64,000 bases of DNA from Batkoa obscura (Eukaryota > Entomophthoromycota > Entomophthoromycetes > Entomophthorales > Batkoaceae). The stretch is taken from positions 1,364,001-1,428,000 of the forward strand of contig JASVEC010000009.1 in NCBI GenBank assembly GCA_030770535.1. The letters run 5' to 3'. Both the position numbers and the translations under genes were made by a program. The notes beneath the pieces were generated by a model that saw only the letters and a list, made by a program, of their open reading frames with translations, was not told where the DNA came from and did not search any database. Positions 1 to 12,162 of this stretch are shown here, in pieces (the stretch's first letter is position 1; each line of letters begins with the position of its first letter).

Positions 1-785
1 TCAGGACCACTAGTGTCTTTGATGGCTTTACTCTTTCCATATTCTTTTGGTTTTGGAAATCTTTGCTTTAATAAATTATAGGCAGTTAATTCATTATCTC
101 GAGCACTATTTAAATATTGTAATAATATGGTATTGGGCACCCAGGGCAATTTATCTTTTAAGTAACTCATTTTTTTACTATTTTGTTCACTTTTGACGGC
201 TATTTTGTTAGATTTCCAAAAGTTATTATTACTATTGCTTTGAGTGTTGTTAATTAAATCTGGAAACTCAAATTTATTTGTAATGGTACTTTCTTTTTTA
301 ATTATGGGTTCTAAAGTCAAATTAGTTAGCTTGTTCGTTATTGTGACTGTGTCTAATTTATGTAGAAAATGACAGCTATCCCCATTAGCACAAAATCCTT
401 TTAACCAAAACTTACACAGAGTTGAGTCTAAAGAATGAGAAAACCAACAGTCTTTACGGAAACAAGAGCCTTCCATAAAATGACGACATACTTGAGGCTT
501 CTTTATTGTTGTATCTGGTTGAGTTGTAACAGTAGGAATAGTCAGTGCAGTTGATTTTGGTTTAAATTCTTGATTAATCAAAGTATCCATTGTTTTTTCA
601 AATTCGTAACCATTATCTTCAAATAATTTAGATAAAAATTCAGTTGGTAACTCACCCATATAATCTAAATCTTCTTCTAGCTGTACTTCATTTTCTAGTG
701 GCTGATGGTAACTTGGCTCTTTCTTCTGAGGTGGTATCATCTTTCCTTGTTTTACGTAATTTACTTTTATCTTCGAGTTGTACAT
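1..785 (-). CDS. CCCH zinc-finger protein with CUE-like helix segments (3' end outside window)
   Basis: One open frame runs from the ATG at 785 off the left edge, giving 261 residues without a stop. Around residues 45-70 is a CUE/UBA-like stretch (LPTEFLSKLFEDNGYEFEKT). Two adjacent CCCH fingers follow: C-x7-C-x4-C-x3-H (CRHFMEGSCFRKDCWFSH) and C-x7-C-x5-C-x3-H (CKFWLKGFCANGDSCHFLHK). After a polar linker comes a second segment of similar style (LPWVPNTILLQYLNSARDNE). CCCH fingers of this spacing usually bind RNA. Fungal proteins combining CUE-like segments, tandem CCCH fingers and a C-terminal Smr domain are known, so an Smr domain may lie beyond the edge; that is inference. The fingers are seen directly; the family name is not certain. 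Confidence 0.8.
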   Translation of the reverse strand, partial: MYNSKIKVNYVKQGKMIPPQKKEPSYHQPLENEVQLEEDLDYMGELPTEFLSKLFEDNGYEFEKTMDTLINQEFKPKSTALTIPTVTTQPDTTIKKPQVCRHFMEGSCFRKDCWFSHSLDSTLCKFWLKGFCANGDSCHFLHKLDTVTITNKLTNLTLEPIIKKESTITNKFEFPDLINNTQSNSNNNFWKSNKIAVKSEQNSKKMSYLKDKLPWVPNTILLQYLNSARDNELTAYNLLKQRFPKPKEYGKSKAIKDTSGP

Positions 786-1016
786 TTGAAAAATTTAAAC
801 TTAGAAAAAAGTTAATTAAAATTTTAAATTTCAACTCAAAATAAGTCAATAAAAAAACTTCTAAAAAGAATCTAAACTATTATTAAATTTTATTATTATT
901 ATTGTTACACTATATATAAACTTTATTTAAAAACGATAAATCAAAATGAATAATTTTAATAAAATGCAAAATAATCAATGAACTAGAAGCATAAAGCAAA
1001 CGCAATCTAGACCCTA

Positions 1017-2792
1017 TTAATTCACTCTTCCTTTTGTTTCAATGGGTAACAGTAGCATGCAAATACCAACAAACACAAACATAATAGCTGATATATAATT
1101 AGGAAGTGATAAAGAAATAGATATTAATCCACCAGTAACTAAAGGTGCTATTATACCCGCACTAAATAAATAATATTAATATCAAATTACAATAAAAAAC
1201 TAAAAAAAACAACTTACATTCTACTTAAAGCGGACGCAGTACCACAAGCCGTACCACGTACCACAGTATCAAACACTTCAGGGGTATAAGCATAAATAAC
1301 AGCATACATAATGGTGACTAAAAATGAAATAAGACTTGAAGAAAATACAATTAAATTTGAAGATTTGGCAAAGATAAATAATATTAAGCCAAATGCTGAA
1401 CCAAATGCTGATAATGCCATGGACCCTTTTCTTCCTAAAAAGGTTTCTACTAAGAAGCTACCAAGCTATAAATAAGATGTTAATTATTATAGTTTTAATA
1501 TAAACAAAACTTACAATTGAACCTGGTATTCCACTTAATGAATAAATAAATGTAGAAAAATAAACTTCAGCCAAAGTAAATTTTGTACCATCGGAACCAT
1601 TTTTCATATCCAAATAGCTTGGTAAAAATACATTAAACATAGTATAAGCGAAAGAAGTAAATGTCCAAATAAGCCAAACCAGAATAGTTGTTTTAAAATA
1701 TTTTCTTGAAAACAAAGGAATCAATTTATCAAAATAACTTCTATTTTCAATAATATTAACTGAATCGGAATCACCACTATGATTAGATTTTGTTTCTAAC
1801 ATACTTTCTTCAACCTCAGGCGATATTGTATTATAATCTAAACTACTATCATTTTGTATATCCTTTAAATTAATTGATAATCTAGAGCCATTAATATGTA
1901 CAATTTTTCTTAATACAACAACTACTTCTTCAGCTCGATTTTGAGACATTAAAAATTTCGGAGATTCAGGTAAATGAAATAATACTACTCTTGCAACAAC
2001 CATAAATAAATTAAACATACCTAAGACAAATAATAATATTCTCCATCCATTGTTTTCTTTTTCCATATCACAGTTTAATAATGAATTGCCATTGTTATCC
2101 AAATTTTCATTAACACAAGAGTATCTAGGCAATATAATCCAAGCTAAAAAGGAAGTAAAAGCAGCACCAAAAGAAAAGAAAACGGATAAAAAAGTCAACA
2201 AATATTGTGATTCTTTTGGAATAAATTCTAAAAATAAAGCGCCATCCACGGGCATATTACCCCCAACCCCAAAACCTAAGAATAATAAACAGATACATAA
2301 ACTAATGAAATTTGGTGCCAAAGAAGCCAATATACCAAATACACCTGCTACAGCTAAGGTCCAATTAAATGCTGGTTTTCTCCCATTTTTATCTGAAAAT
2401 AATCCCCAAAATAATGAACCTATCATCATACCAGTAAATATACTCGAAGATAATAAACCAATTTTATACTCTGATACAGAGAAGCTATCCTTTACTCGGG
2501 GTAGTATAACTGCTATACATTGTAACCACATATTATCAGCTAACCAGCCTAAACCACATAAGATTAACATTTGTTGTTGGAATTTTCCAAAGCCTATTTT
2601 GGAGATTGTTTCATCTAATAATGTACTATTAGAAAATGTAGGACTTAATCGGCCAGATTCTATATTTATATCTGAATTTTTGGGATTCGACTGTAATAAT
2701 GGGTTGATATCCCCAATGTTATCCGTCGACAATGGACTGTATGTTGTATTTGGTGATAACTCTAAAGGATGTAACTTTCCTGGATTGGTCAT
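1017..2792 (-). CDS. Major facilitator superfamily transporter
   Basis: Three exons (2792-1515, 1465-1218, 1161-1017) with GTAAGT donors and TATAG/TTTAG acceptors join in frame to 556 residues. The N-terminal ~90 residues are polar and cytosolic. Twelve hydrophobic segments follow in two groups of six. The MFS loop 2-3 signature is visible as GLFSDKNGRKPAF, and the protein ends in LPIETKGR, the usual end of sugar/metabolite porters. A long Ser/Asn/Asp-rich loop separates the two halves. Known role of the family: proton-coupled or facilitated transport of small solutes across the plasma or vacuolar membrane. Resemblance to the SV2/organic-ion group is possible but not proven; the substrate cannot be read from the sequence. 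The antisense open frame at 2050-2823 is a shadow. Confidence 0.9.
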
Positions 2793-2822
2793 TTTGAGAA
2801 TTGCTTTTTGTACTATAATATG

Positions 2823-4080
2823 AGATGTGTGTGAACGTTGTTTTTAAGTTGTAAACATAAATTATTGTTTCACTGCTTTTTTTGTTTCGTTTTGGTTCAA
2901 GTTGTAATAAGATTAGTTATAAACTATATAAATTTAAATTAGCTTAATATATTAGGGATAGTAAGATTAAGTTTTACCTTTAATAATAATAAACTTGATT
3001 GTTTATTTATTTGATAAATGAAATAGAAATAGAAATAGAAATAAAATTAGATTATAAATTATTTATAACGCATACGATTCCAATGGTAACTTGTATGTTA
3101 ATCAATCAACAAATAAACTAATATTTTTATATAATTTTTTTTTCAATAAAAATTAATACTTTTTTTTCTTTTTTAACGTAAAACTTATTCTTTAAATTTA
3201 TTAATTACAACGTCCTCAATTAAAAATAATAATCGATGACTTCATTTTCATCCAGAATTTCATTATTATCATAGCAATTTTGCAATACTTTGAATATTTA
3301 ATCCATTAAATATTATCTGGCATTTAACTAATTATTGCTGACTTTAGTCTTTATTGATGAAGACTCATATTACTTCCATTAAAAAACTCCCGTATACCTT
3401 ATTCTTATTCTCCTTCCCTTATAAGTAGAATTCTCTACTCTTTCTTAACATGTGTTGTTTCTAATCACTAAGCAATAATTGAAAGCGGTCTTATTATTAC
3501 TAATTAAATAGGAATAAAGAAGTTGCTATAATTGAGTGGTTCTAGATTGTGATGTAAAGGGTTAACTTTACATGCTAAGATGTAAGGTAAAAGGTTATAG
3601 TTAATCCGAAGGATCGTTGAATGGGTTTGAGTATAGCAAATGGGGTAATTTGTAGTAGACTCACTATGGTAAAATAGTTTAGAGAAAATGCAATGTATGA
3701 GAAAAATCTTTACTGTAAGGAAGGACTAAAAGCAAGAAAATTAATGCTGGGTATTATGGACAAGGGTTATTGTGGGTACTATTAAATTTTTAAATAAACT
3801 TTATAGCATTTAGTAGATTAATTGATTAATTTTTGCTTGAATTTGTATCAAAACTTAATTAAATTTATATAATATAAACAAATTGTCTTAAAAATCAGTA
3901 GAAAATATTCAAGTTTAATGCTAAAAATTATAAATTTCAATATTACAATAAAATACTAATAAAAGCTATACTAAAATCTAGAAGCATTATAAAAAAATGA
4001 GTATAGGACATGATATGATATGTAAATATATCAAAAGTTCAGTTTAAAAAACCAAAAAAGCTTATACCAATAAAATTGAC
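2823..4080. other. Intergenic region, no gene recognised
   Basis: AT-rich spacer between the MFS start and tRNA-Asp. Short A/T runs and a small GAAATA repeat near 3020-3040 are present. No coding frame with recognisable similarity was seen. It presumably contains the MFS promoter. Confidence 0.5.
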
Positions 4081-4151
4081 TCTCGAGCGGGGAATTGAAC
4101 CCCGGTCTCCCGCGTGACAGGCGGGGATACTCACCACTATACTACCCGAGA
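4081..4151 (-). tRNA. tRNA-Asp(GTC)
   Basis: The reverse complement folds as a cloverleaf. Acceptor TCTCGGG pairs with CTCGAGA with one G-U. The anticodon stem CCCGC/GCGGG encloses loop CTGTCAC with anticodon GTC. The T-arm CGGGG/CCCCG carries the GTTCAATT-type loop. No intron. An encoded CCA is not present, as expected for a nuclear tRNA. Confidence 0.97.
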
Positions 4152-4282
4152 TTCCAACTTTTTATTAAACTGGTAAATAAATGTATATAACCTTTTGTAG
4201 TTATTAAATAATTTAATTGAATAGGAACAGATTCATAATCGTCATTTTGTTTAAGTTTACACATTATTTAGAGTTTACTTAA

Positions 4283-6337
4283 ATGGATTTGACTCACAGT
4301 TCATGTATATTATTAGGTACCGGATTAGAAGAAGCTATATTGGCTAGGTAAAAATATAACAATATATAAGGTCATATGATCAATACAACTATTAATATTG
4401 TTTTATTTAGTTCATTAGCTAAAAAAGGTAAATCAGTAGTCCATATAGATCAAGCAGGAAGTTATGGTGGACTTTGGAAAGTGGATAATTTATGGGAGTT
4501 CTGTTTGGAGTTGTTAGAAGGAAAAGAAAGAGAAATAAGTAAAGGTAAGTTTTATTTCAGTTAAGCGTTGAAGAGGGTTAAATATAATAATTTAGTTGAT
4601 GAGTTAAAAAGAATAGTTCATTCAGGAGAAATCAAATTTCCAAAGGTTGAATTGGAAACGGATAAAGAAGCGATTATTAAATATATAAAGAAAGAGATTG
4701 ATATATTAGAAGGAGAGAAGTATAGAGAGATTATAGAAGTGTTTAAGAAGAATAGAGATTTTTTACTTGAAAAAAATTTCAAGTTTTTATTATCAAAAGG
4801 AGAAATGGTAGAATTGATTCAAAATTCAAAAGCGTTTAATTATTTGGAATTTCAATTGTTAAACGAAGAGCTAATCTTTTTAGATGATAAATTTATAAAG
4901 GTAAGCTAAGTTATTGTATTTTATAATATAGATTAATTGATGTTTATAATAATTTTTATTAGGTTCCATTTAATAAAGAACAAGTATTCTCCAATGATGA
5001 TTTGAGTCTAATTGATAAACGTAAATTAGTTAGGTTTTTAAAGTTCGCTTTTGGCTTTCAAGAACAAGAACAAGTTTGGGAAGGTAAGGATAGTAGATTA
5101 TGTTTTTTAAGAGAAAGTTATTGACTTGTGATAATAGAATACAAAGACAAACCGTTAGAATTGTTTTTACGAGAAAAATTTCAATTAAATGAAAATTTAA
5201 TTAATGCTTTACTTTATTCAATATTGTATGAATTGAATGATATTTATCAAAGTAAGGTTATTATATTATAGAAATTATAGTACCATATATTAATATAATA
5301 TAATATAATATAATATAATCTATTAGTTAATGTTATTGAAGGGTTAATAAAAATACAAAAATTTATAAAATCAATGGGAGTTTATGGCAATCACAGCTTA
5401 ATTTATCCATTGTATGGCTCAGGTTCGGAATTAAGTCAGGCTTTTTGTCGGTAATTATGATTTATAATAACATTTAATTAATAAAATAATAATAATATTA
5501 TTGTAGTATTTCAGCTATTCATAGCGGTATTTATATTTTAAATGAGCCCATTTTAGATATTACTAAGAATGATAATATTGATAATAATAATGAAAACCAA
5601 CAATTTTCATTTACAGTAAAAACAGAACAATTTAAAATTAATACAGAAACAGTAATAACAAATAGTGAACATTTATTAGATAATTTAATTGAAGAATATT
5701 TGGAAATTGAGTAAATATTGAATAATTTCATTATTATAATTTATTGATTATTATAATTATTTAGAGGATATCATTATAAATCCATTAATATAATAGAACT
5801 GGAAATTTCTAATTCAATCCAGCATTTAACAATACCAATTAAAGATTTACCACCAATTCACTGTTTTATATTAAATTCAAATGCTAAAGTTTGTCCACAA
5901 GGCTATTGTAGGTTTAATTTATTGTTATTATTTGTTGTGATATGTATTTATAACTATTTTATTAGCTATTATTTATGTATCAACCTATTATACAAAATTA
6001 CAATCAAAAGATCAAATATTTTTAAAATTACAACAAGGATTAAACAAAATATTAAGATATTATTTTAATATAAACAGTAAGTTTAAACTCAACATCAATA
6101 ACAGATTATAAATATTAATATTAATTATTATTAGAACTACCAATAATACAATTAAATTTTATACAGAATCAAAGGAGAACAAAAGATATAAATAGTGACT
6201 ATTTATTAATTGAAGATCCAAAAAAAGAATATATTATTAATGATGTTAATGAATCATGTTTACTAAATATCAAAAAAATTGATTCGACGATAAATGAATT
6301 ATTTGACCATGTTCCTGAATTAAATATTGAAGAATGA
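4283..6337 (+). CDS. MRS6: Rab escort protein (Rab geranylgeranyltransferase component A)
   Basis: Ten exons (4283-4347, 4411-4544, 4596-4900, 4963-5083, 5138-5251, 5327-5450, 5507-5710, 5765-5907, 5966-6076, 6135-6337) join in frame to 507 residues ending in TGA. The GDI/REP FAD-like fold is recognisable: CILLGTGLEEAILASSLAKK (dinucleotide-type loop), then VVHIDQAGSYGG. Further in are LSLIDKRKLVRFLKFAFGF and LIYPLYGSGSELSQAFCR, the hallmark GDI/REP conserved segments. REP binds newly made GDP-Rab and presents it to the RabGGTase alpha/beta dimer for double prenylation. An Asn/Glu-rich insert (about residues 300-345) and the C-terminal tail favour REP over GDI. The beta subunit of the partner enzyme is encoded at 50,714-52,033. 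Intron 5 contains a TAATA repeat. Confidence 0.93.
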
Positions 6338-6397
6338 AAATAGTATAAAACTAAAAATAAACAAAATAAACCAATTTATTCATTATTTAATATTATA

Positions 6398-8102
6398 TTA
6401 TAAATTTAATTTAATTTTCTGCAATTCCAATTCAAACTCATTTAACTCCTTTAATTGTAAACTACTCCACCTTTTTAATTGATTATTTTTATCTTCCATT
6501 TGAAATATCAATTTTTTTAATTCTTCTATTTCATTTAGATGGTTTTCATTATTGTTTGTATTATTATTATTATTTTCATTTAATTTTAATAAATTAACTT
6601 CAATTTCTTTTAAAAATGATAGAAAGTTTTCCATTTCAATCAAACTTAGGTTTGTGTCCTCAGTCGTATTGTTATTTAATTTAGATTCTAACGTATACAA
6701 TTCTTTCTTTAGTTCTTCTTCCTTTAGTTTTAGTAATTCATCTAATTAAAAAATAACATATTATTAAATAAACTTATAAAATAAAAGTCATATTAAATTA
6801 CCTTCTTCTTCATCTTGATTTATAACTTCATTCTTACTTTGTTGTTGTTCCACTTTAAAATTATTATTATTATTAAATTGAGAATTCCAATTTGAACCAA
6901 CATTTGAACTTGTGTTATTAATATTACTGCTATTATTCATCACACTAACACTACTATTATTACTGCTTAAATTTCTATCAACGTTGGTATTCATTGAAAG
7001 TATAGAATTACCCACATTACTATTCATTGAGCTCATAACATTCGCGCTATTCATATTACTTCCAGTATTCCCATAGTTATTTGTACTAGTATTGAAACTA
7101 GTATTAAAACCAGTACTGTTAAAACTAGTATTAAAGCTGGTGTTATTTGAATTCATATTGGAGCTTGGTGGAGTAATACCCAAAAATCGATTTTTTAAAT
7201 GAATTGGTAATTGATGTGGTAACTCATAGCCTTTATTAACTAAATTTAATAAATGTAATAATAAACTAAACTGTTCCTTATTAATCTTTTGTTCTCTTTT
7301 GACATCAACTAAATTCCATGCTTGATTTAAAGCGGCTGGTGTAAATCCTTTTTCCTTTAAAAAGGATGCTATACTATTAGCTAATAAAAAAGTATCTTTG
7401 TTAAAATTTTCATATAATAAATCTAATGTTAAATATTACCTTTGACAGTATGACTTTGTTTATCTTCAAACCTATAAAATAAATTGTCGTAATTGACTTT
7501 ATCACTTGAATTGATATGCCAATCAATAGGTTTACTACTCTTCATTCCACTACTAGCAATACTACTATTAGTTGAGCTAACGGAATTTGGCTATATTTAA
7601 AAAAAAGATCAATATTAATATTAAAATCACTTTTATTACTTTAACTTCTACAAAATAAAAAAACTCTTACCCTATTCATTCCAGCCATGTTATTACCAAT
7701 AACATTACTATTAGTCATTGGGAGGGATAATGGAACTGATTTCATACTACCATTTAACATAGAAAATATAATAAACATGGCGTTAACAAACTCATCTTTT
7801 TCAATAAAGCCAGCGCTTCGAGTGGCACATAGACTCCTAAAGTTTAGAATTTAGAATTTGATAATTGCTTTTTGATTTCTGGGGGTAAAATAATAGTATA
7901 CCATATTTGAGCCAATTGTTGAGTACTTAAACCAGATTGTAAAAATAGGTTACGTGCTTTGTCACCTATTAAAAGTTTTAGATTAATTAATTATTTTAAG
8001 ATCCTCATATACTTTCCACTTACTACTTAGTTTTCCCATAACCAATGGTTGTTCATAATATATCTTTTCATATTTTTGTCGATCTTGATAGGGTACTTGC
8101 AT
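6398..8102 (-). CDS. END3: End3-like EH-domain endocytosis protein
   Basis: Six exons (8102-8024, 7965-7902, 7836-7671, 7590-7440, 7380-6802, 6741-6398) give 460 residues. An N-terminal EH domain reads ...KARNLFLQSGLSTQQLAQIW / SLCATRSAGFIEKDEFVNAM. A linker and the End3 signature beginning DWHINSSDKVNYDNLF follow, then a second EH-like domain (NQAWNLVDVKREQKINKEQF). The order EH, DW-motif, EH, C-terminal coiled coil is that of yeast End3, which works with Pan1 and Sla1 in actin-dependent endocytosis at the plasma membrane. Between domain two and the coiled coil is an unusually long Asn/Ser-rich low-complexity stretch of about 130 residues (roughly 7183-6830). The first intron donor is ambiguous by a few bases (GTAGTAAGT); the GTAAGT site was chosen. 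Confidence 0.9.
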
Positions 8103-8611
8103 ATCTGTTCTTGTTTTATTAAAAATTGATAATAGTTTTGAAAGTTAAAAAAGTAAATGAAAATGATGTTTTCATTCCTTAAATTAGTTGGTTTGGAGAT
8201 GAACCAATTAAAGTAAATTTAAGATTAGACTCTTGATGAATTGAGTTGAGTTAATTTAGTAATTAGAGAAGTTATTTGCTAAAACCAATTTGTCTTTTTT
8301 AATAGTTGAAATTCGATAATGAATTAACAGGTTATAGTCAATATAAAAATAATTAAATAGAATACATATGCTGTAGTATTTACTATCCAATAATAATATA
8401 TCTATGAAGTCTTTATATCGAACTTTATTATTACCGAATAAGCTATTTATTTAGTAACTAATTAATTTATTATCATTCATCCCTCCACTTTTAGCTATTC
8501 TTTTAGAATTTTTAAACTCCACCAATAAAATATTAAACAGTAGTCATTTTTTTTAAATGACATAAATAACGAAGAAAAAACTACAAAATTATCTTTTAAT
8601 CAAATATAAAA

Positions 8612-10291
8612 ATGATTGAAATCAGCTATACTCAATCATTGAATAACTACAATGGTAGCAAAGTAGTCTTCTTAGGAGAAAAACCATTATTAAAGAGCGA
8701 CAAATTCTTAACCCAAGGTTTGTCTTTCATCTTCAGCTCCTGGGGTTTAGTTGAAGCCAATAACGCCGAATTTGAAACTTTTAAAAGTAACTATTCAACT
8801 AAAGATATCTCTTCTTACTCCAACTGGTTACAAATTAGTAATTTTATTTTTTATTTAGTTATTTATCGAGATATTAATTCCATTTCTATTAGATAACAAA
8901 TCCATTGGAATAAGTTTTTCTACCATCAGTGACTCTAAAGGTCGTAATAACGCAACTATCCGTGCTGATTTGATCCCTAACTTGGTAAAAAAATACGTTG
9001 ATGAAGCTGAGGATGGCGAACAAGGTAATTAGCTTACATTACATACTAAAAAAGCATTTCTTAATATAAAATTTCTTAAGTCCAAGTTGTATTTGTTATT
9101 AAAAAAGAACAGGCTTTTGCTGCTGGTTGGTAAGTTTTAAAAAAGAATATAATCGATAAAGCAAATTTAATTATCATTTCTTTTCATAGCGCTGTTGCTC
9201 GTGCCTTCCCACTTTACACTCGTAAAACAAAAGCTCAAAGTAATAAAACTTTAACTGTTAACTTTGTTGATATCAATGGTACTCCATTATCCGATATCAA
9301 CTTAAATGAGTTACAAGTAGTTAGTGAAAACATTCGATTAGCAGCCAGACTTAGTGATATGCCATGTTCCGAATTAAATACCAATACATATATTAAAGAA
9401 GTAAAAGCTGCTATCAAGGGTTTAGATAATGTCAAATTAGAAATCATTCAAGGTGAAGAATTAAATCAACGTGGTTTTGGTGGTTTATGGGGAGTAGGTA
9501 AAGCTGCTGTCAATTTACCAGCATTAGTTATCTTAAGTTATGAACCAACCAACAAAAATGAAACAAGCAAAAGAATAGCATTGGTTGGTAAGGGTATTTG
9601 CTATGATACTGGAGGTTTATCCTTAAAGAGTACTACTGGTATGCCAGGTATGAAAGTCGATATGGCTGGTTCAGCAGCTGTATTGGGTAGCTTTTTGTCT
9701 TTAGTTAAAAATCAAACTTCCCATACAGTTTTTGGTTTATTATGTTTAGCTGAAAATTCATGTGATCAATTATCTACTCGACCAGATGATATACTTGATA
9801 TGTATTCTGGTGTTACTGTTGAAGTTAATAATACTGATGCTGAAGGTCGATTAGTTTTAGGAGATGGTGTAAGTTATGCATCTAAACATTTAGAAGTGGA
9901 TCAAATTATTGATATTGCTACCTTAACTGGTGCTCAAATTATTACCACTGGTCCAAATCATGCTGGTGTTATGAGTAATCAAGAAGGTTATGAAACTAAA
10001 GTAGTTAAAGCTGGTCATATTACTGGTGATTTAGCATTCCCTATGATTTATTCAAAAGAATTTTTATTAAAGGAATTAGAATCGGAAGTTGCTGATCTTA
10101 AAAATTCTAATAAAAATGGTCCTACAACTGCCGCCTCTTCATTAGCTGGACATTTTATTGAAGCCCATTTAGATAAAGAATATAAGGGTGTTTGGTGCCA
10201 TGTCGATATTGCTGGTCCTGCTAGTAAAAAACATCGTTGCACTGGGTTTGGTGTAGCTCTTTTATATGAGTTGGTCAAACAACAAAATTAA
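8612..10291 (+). CDS. M17-family leucyl aminopeptidase
   Basis: Four exons (8612-8837, 8893-9024, 9081-9129, 9190-10291) give 502 residues, normal for family M17. The catalytic half is clear: VGKGICYDTGGLSLK (metal-binding Lys and Asp), then MKVDMAGSAAVLG, and the family signature NTDAEGRLVLGD with the metal-ligand Asp and Glu and the active Arg. The enzyme removes N-terminal residues from peptides using two metal ions and normally forms hexamers; fungal forms are cytosolic or mitochondrial. No signal peptide is seen. The first three exons encode the poorly conserved N-terminal domain; their joins rest on frame continuity and consensus splice sites. Confidence 0.93.
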
Positions 10292-10666
10292 GTAATGAAT
10301 AAATAAAACTGAATTTTTTTACAATTGATTTTAATTATTTTTTATCTTTATTCAAAGTGATAGTGTCTTAAACAAGAATCAATGTTAAATTTAATAAAAG
10401 TAATTATATTGAGTAATCAGGAAACAATATCGACATTGTAAGAAGAACAATTTTAATTTTAAATAATTAAGTCTCATAGTTTTTCTTTTGACTTTTCTAT
10501 TTCAAATTAAATTTACTATAAAGTAGCAAATTTTATTTCCTGAGTATATCAACTTGATTATTCATAATGTTATAAAAAGATAAGAGTTTACAATAGAAAG
10601 TTGTATGATAACAGTACCCTGAATTGAAAAGAAATAATAAAATTTTGACTTCAAAAAGTCAATTGT

Positions 10667-10738
10667 GGAGAACCCGGGCATCGATCCCGGTGCCTCTCGC
10701 ATGCTAAGCGAGCGCTCTACCATCTGAGCTAGTTCCCC
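10667..10738 (-). tRNA. tRNA-Ala(AGC)
   Basis: The reverse complement gives acceptor GGGGAAC/GTTCTCC, anticodon stem CTCGC/GCGAG with loop TTAGCAT (anticodon AGC), and T-stem CCGGG/CCCGG with loop ATCGATG, the form typical of eukaryotic tRNA-Ala. No intron. Confidence 0.97.
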
Positions 10739-10843
10739 TCAATTTATTCTTAATTTCTATTGGAGAATTTTATATAAATTTTTAGAGCCAAAATTAAAAA
10801 ATGGCTTTATTTTTTTGTTGTGTTTTTATTTTCTTTATTTTTA

Positions 10844-12065
10844 ATGAGTTCAAAGGGAGATAATGAGTTTAATGAAAATAATAATAATAATGGTAATATT
10901 GATTTACGAAATGAATATTTGATTTATAATTGTTATTAAAGTAAAAGAAAATAACTCAACAATGAAAAAACCAGAAGATAATTTATATAAGCGAGAGTTA
11001 ACACCACGTAAATAAGAATCGTTGTCACCAACTTAAATCAAAATTAACGATTCATCAAATTATTTAGCCCCTGAACAAGCACCAGAGTTAGATTGCACTC
11101 AAGACCTAATAACGTTGTATCAATTGATAGGGAAGTATAAAAAATTAAGTCAGCCTTATATTGGTAAAAAAGTGGAAAAAGTATTTAAGCAGAATTATGA
11201 GGATTATGTCTACGATTTGCCAGGTAGGGATAATTGGTGATACTGATAAGAACGTAATTTATTTAATCTCAATTCAAATAATAGGCAAAATGGATTACAC
11301 TCCTGATGAATATTTACAAAATCTATGGAACCGTGGCTGGAATAAAGAAGAAAAATTAAATCTACCTAAGCTAGAAAACCTTGATTATAAGACCTTTAGT
11401 TTAGATCCAGGGTTTAAAGCTCCAGAGGTAAGAATAGTAATAGCGTATAAATAATATTTGATACCGACAACAGATGATATAGTTAACGTTAATTTTTTAT
11501 TAATAAATATAAATAGGAAATAACTACAATGTTTTCCGATGAGATTAAAGATAAAGGATTGGTTATTCTAGACCAACCTAATATACCAACACCGAAGCTA
11601 AATATTAAACAAAATAATTTGGAGGGCATGGAAGGTAAGCTTTTGAGATATTAATAAAATGAAGCGAATGAGATATATTAATTTGAATTAGATATAGAAA
11701 TTGAAATTGAAGATAAGTCATCAAATAGTGGGGATAAAATTTATATTAAAAGAGTAAGTTTTATTCTTATACTTTTATTGTTATTTGAAAGTGCGTATGT
11801 GAGATAGGGAATCAGAAATAGATATAAAGATAATGGTATATATTTAGTAATTTATTAATTTATTATATAGAAAAAAAAGAGGTTAGAAGAAGGTGAAGAT
11901 GAAGGAGAAAGTTCAAGTTTTGGGTTTGAAGATGGAGAGAAGAAGAAAAAGAAAAAGAAGAAAAAGAGAGTAAGATTTTCAAATTGTAATTGAGTTTTAA
12001 ATAGCGAAGATTTTAACAATACATTTTTTTAGCCAGATAGAGAGGATTATACGGATGGTATTTAA
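10844..12065 (+). CDS. MED19: Mediator subunit Med19 (Rox3)-like
   Basis: Eight exons (10844-10892, 10942-11007, 11068-11223, 11285-11427, 11517-11634, 11692-11753, 11871-11969, 12033-12065) give 241 residues. The Med19 core is recognisable: LYKRELTPPPEQAPE followed by DLITLYQLIGKYKKL and a YEDYVYDLPGKM segment, matching the 'P..P..DLI.LYGL...LpGK' pattern of fungal Med19. The protein ends with acidic glycine/serine residues, then a nine-lysine run and a short acidic tail, as in Med19 from yeast to human. Med19 sits in the Mediator head/middle region and links activators to RNA polymerase II in the nucleus. The start was chosen because it is the only ATG whose frame reaches the first donor. 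Confidence 0.8.
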
Positions 12066-12162
12066 AGTACTGCTTATTTAATAAAAGGAACCAATTAAAG
12101 TTGTTTTATTTGTATTTAATGTATTGCTTTGTTTAATTGTTTTTTTCTTTTCTTATTTTATT

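Noticed and set aside
2050-2823. Long open frame on the plus strand opposite the MFS transporter
   Set aside because: It is the antisense of a clear 12-segment transporter; residue composition is Lys/Pro-rich and without family features.
5291-5320. TAATA repeat in the Rab escort gene as a regulatory or CRISPR-like array
   Set aside because: It is a simple-sequence tract inside an intron with no spacers.
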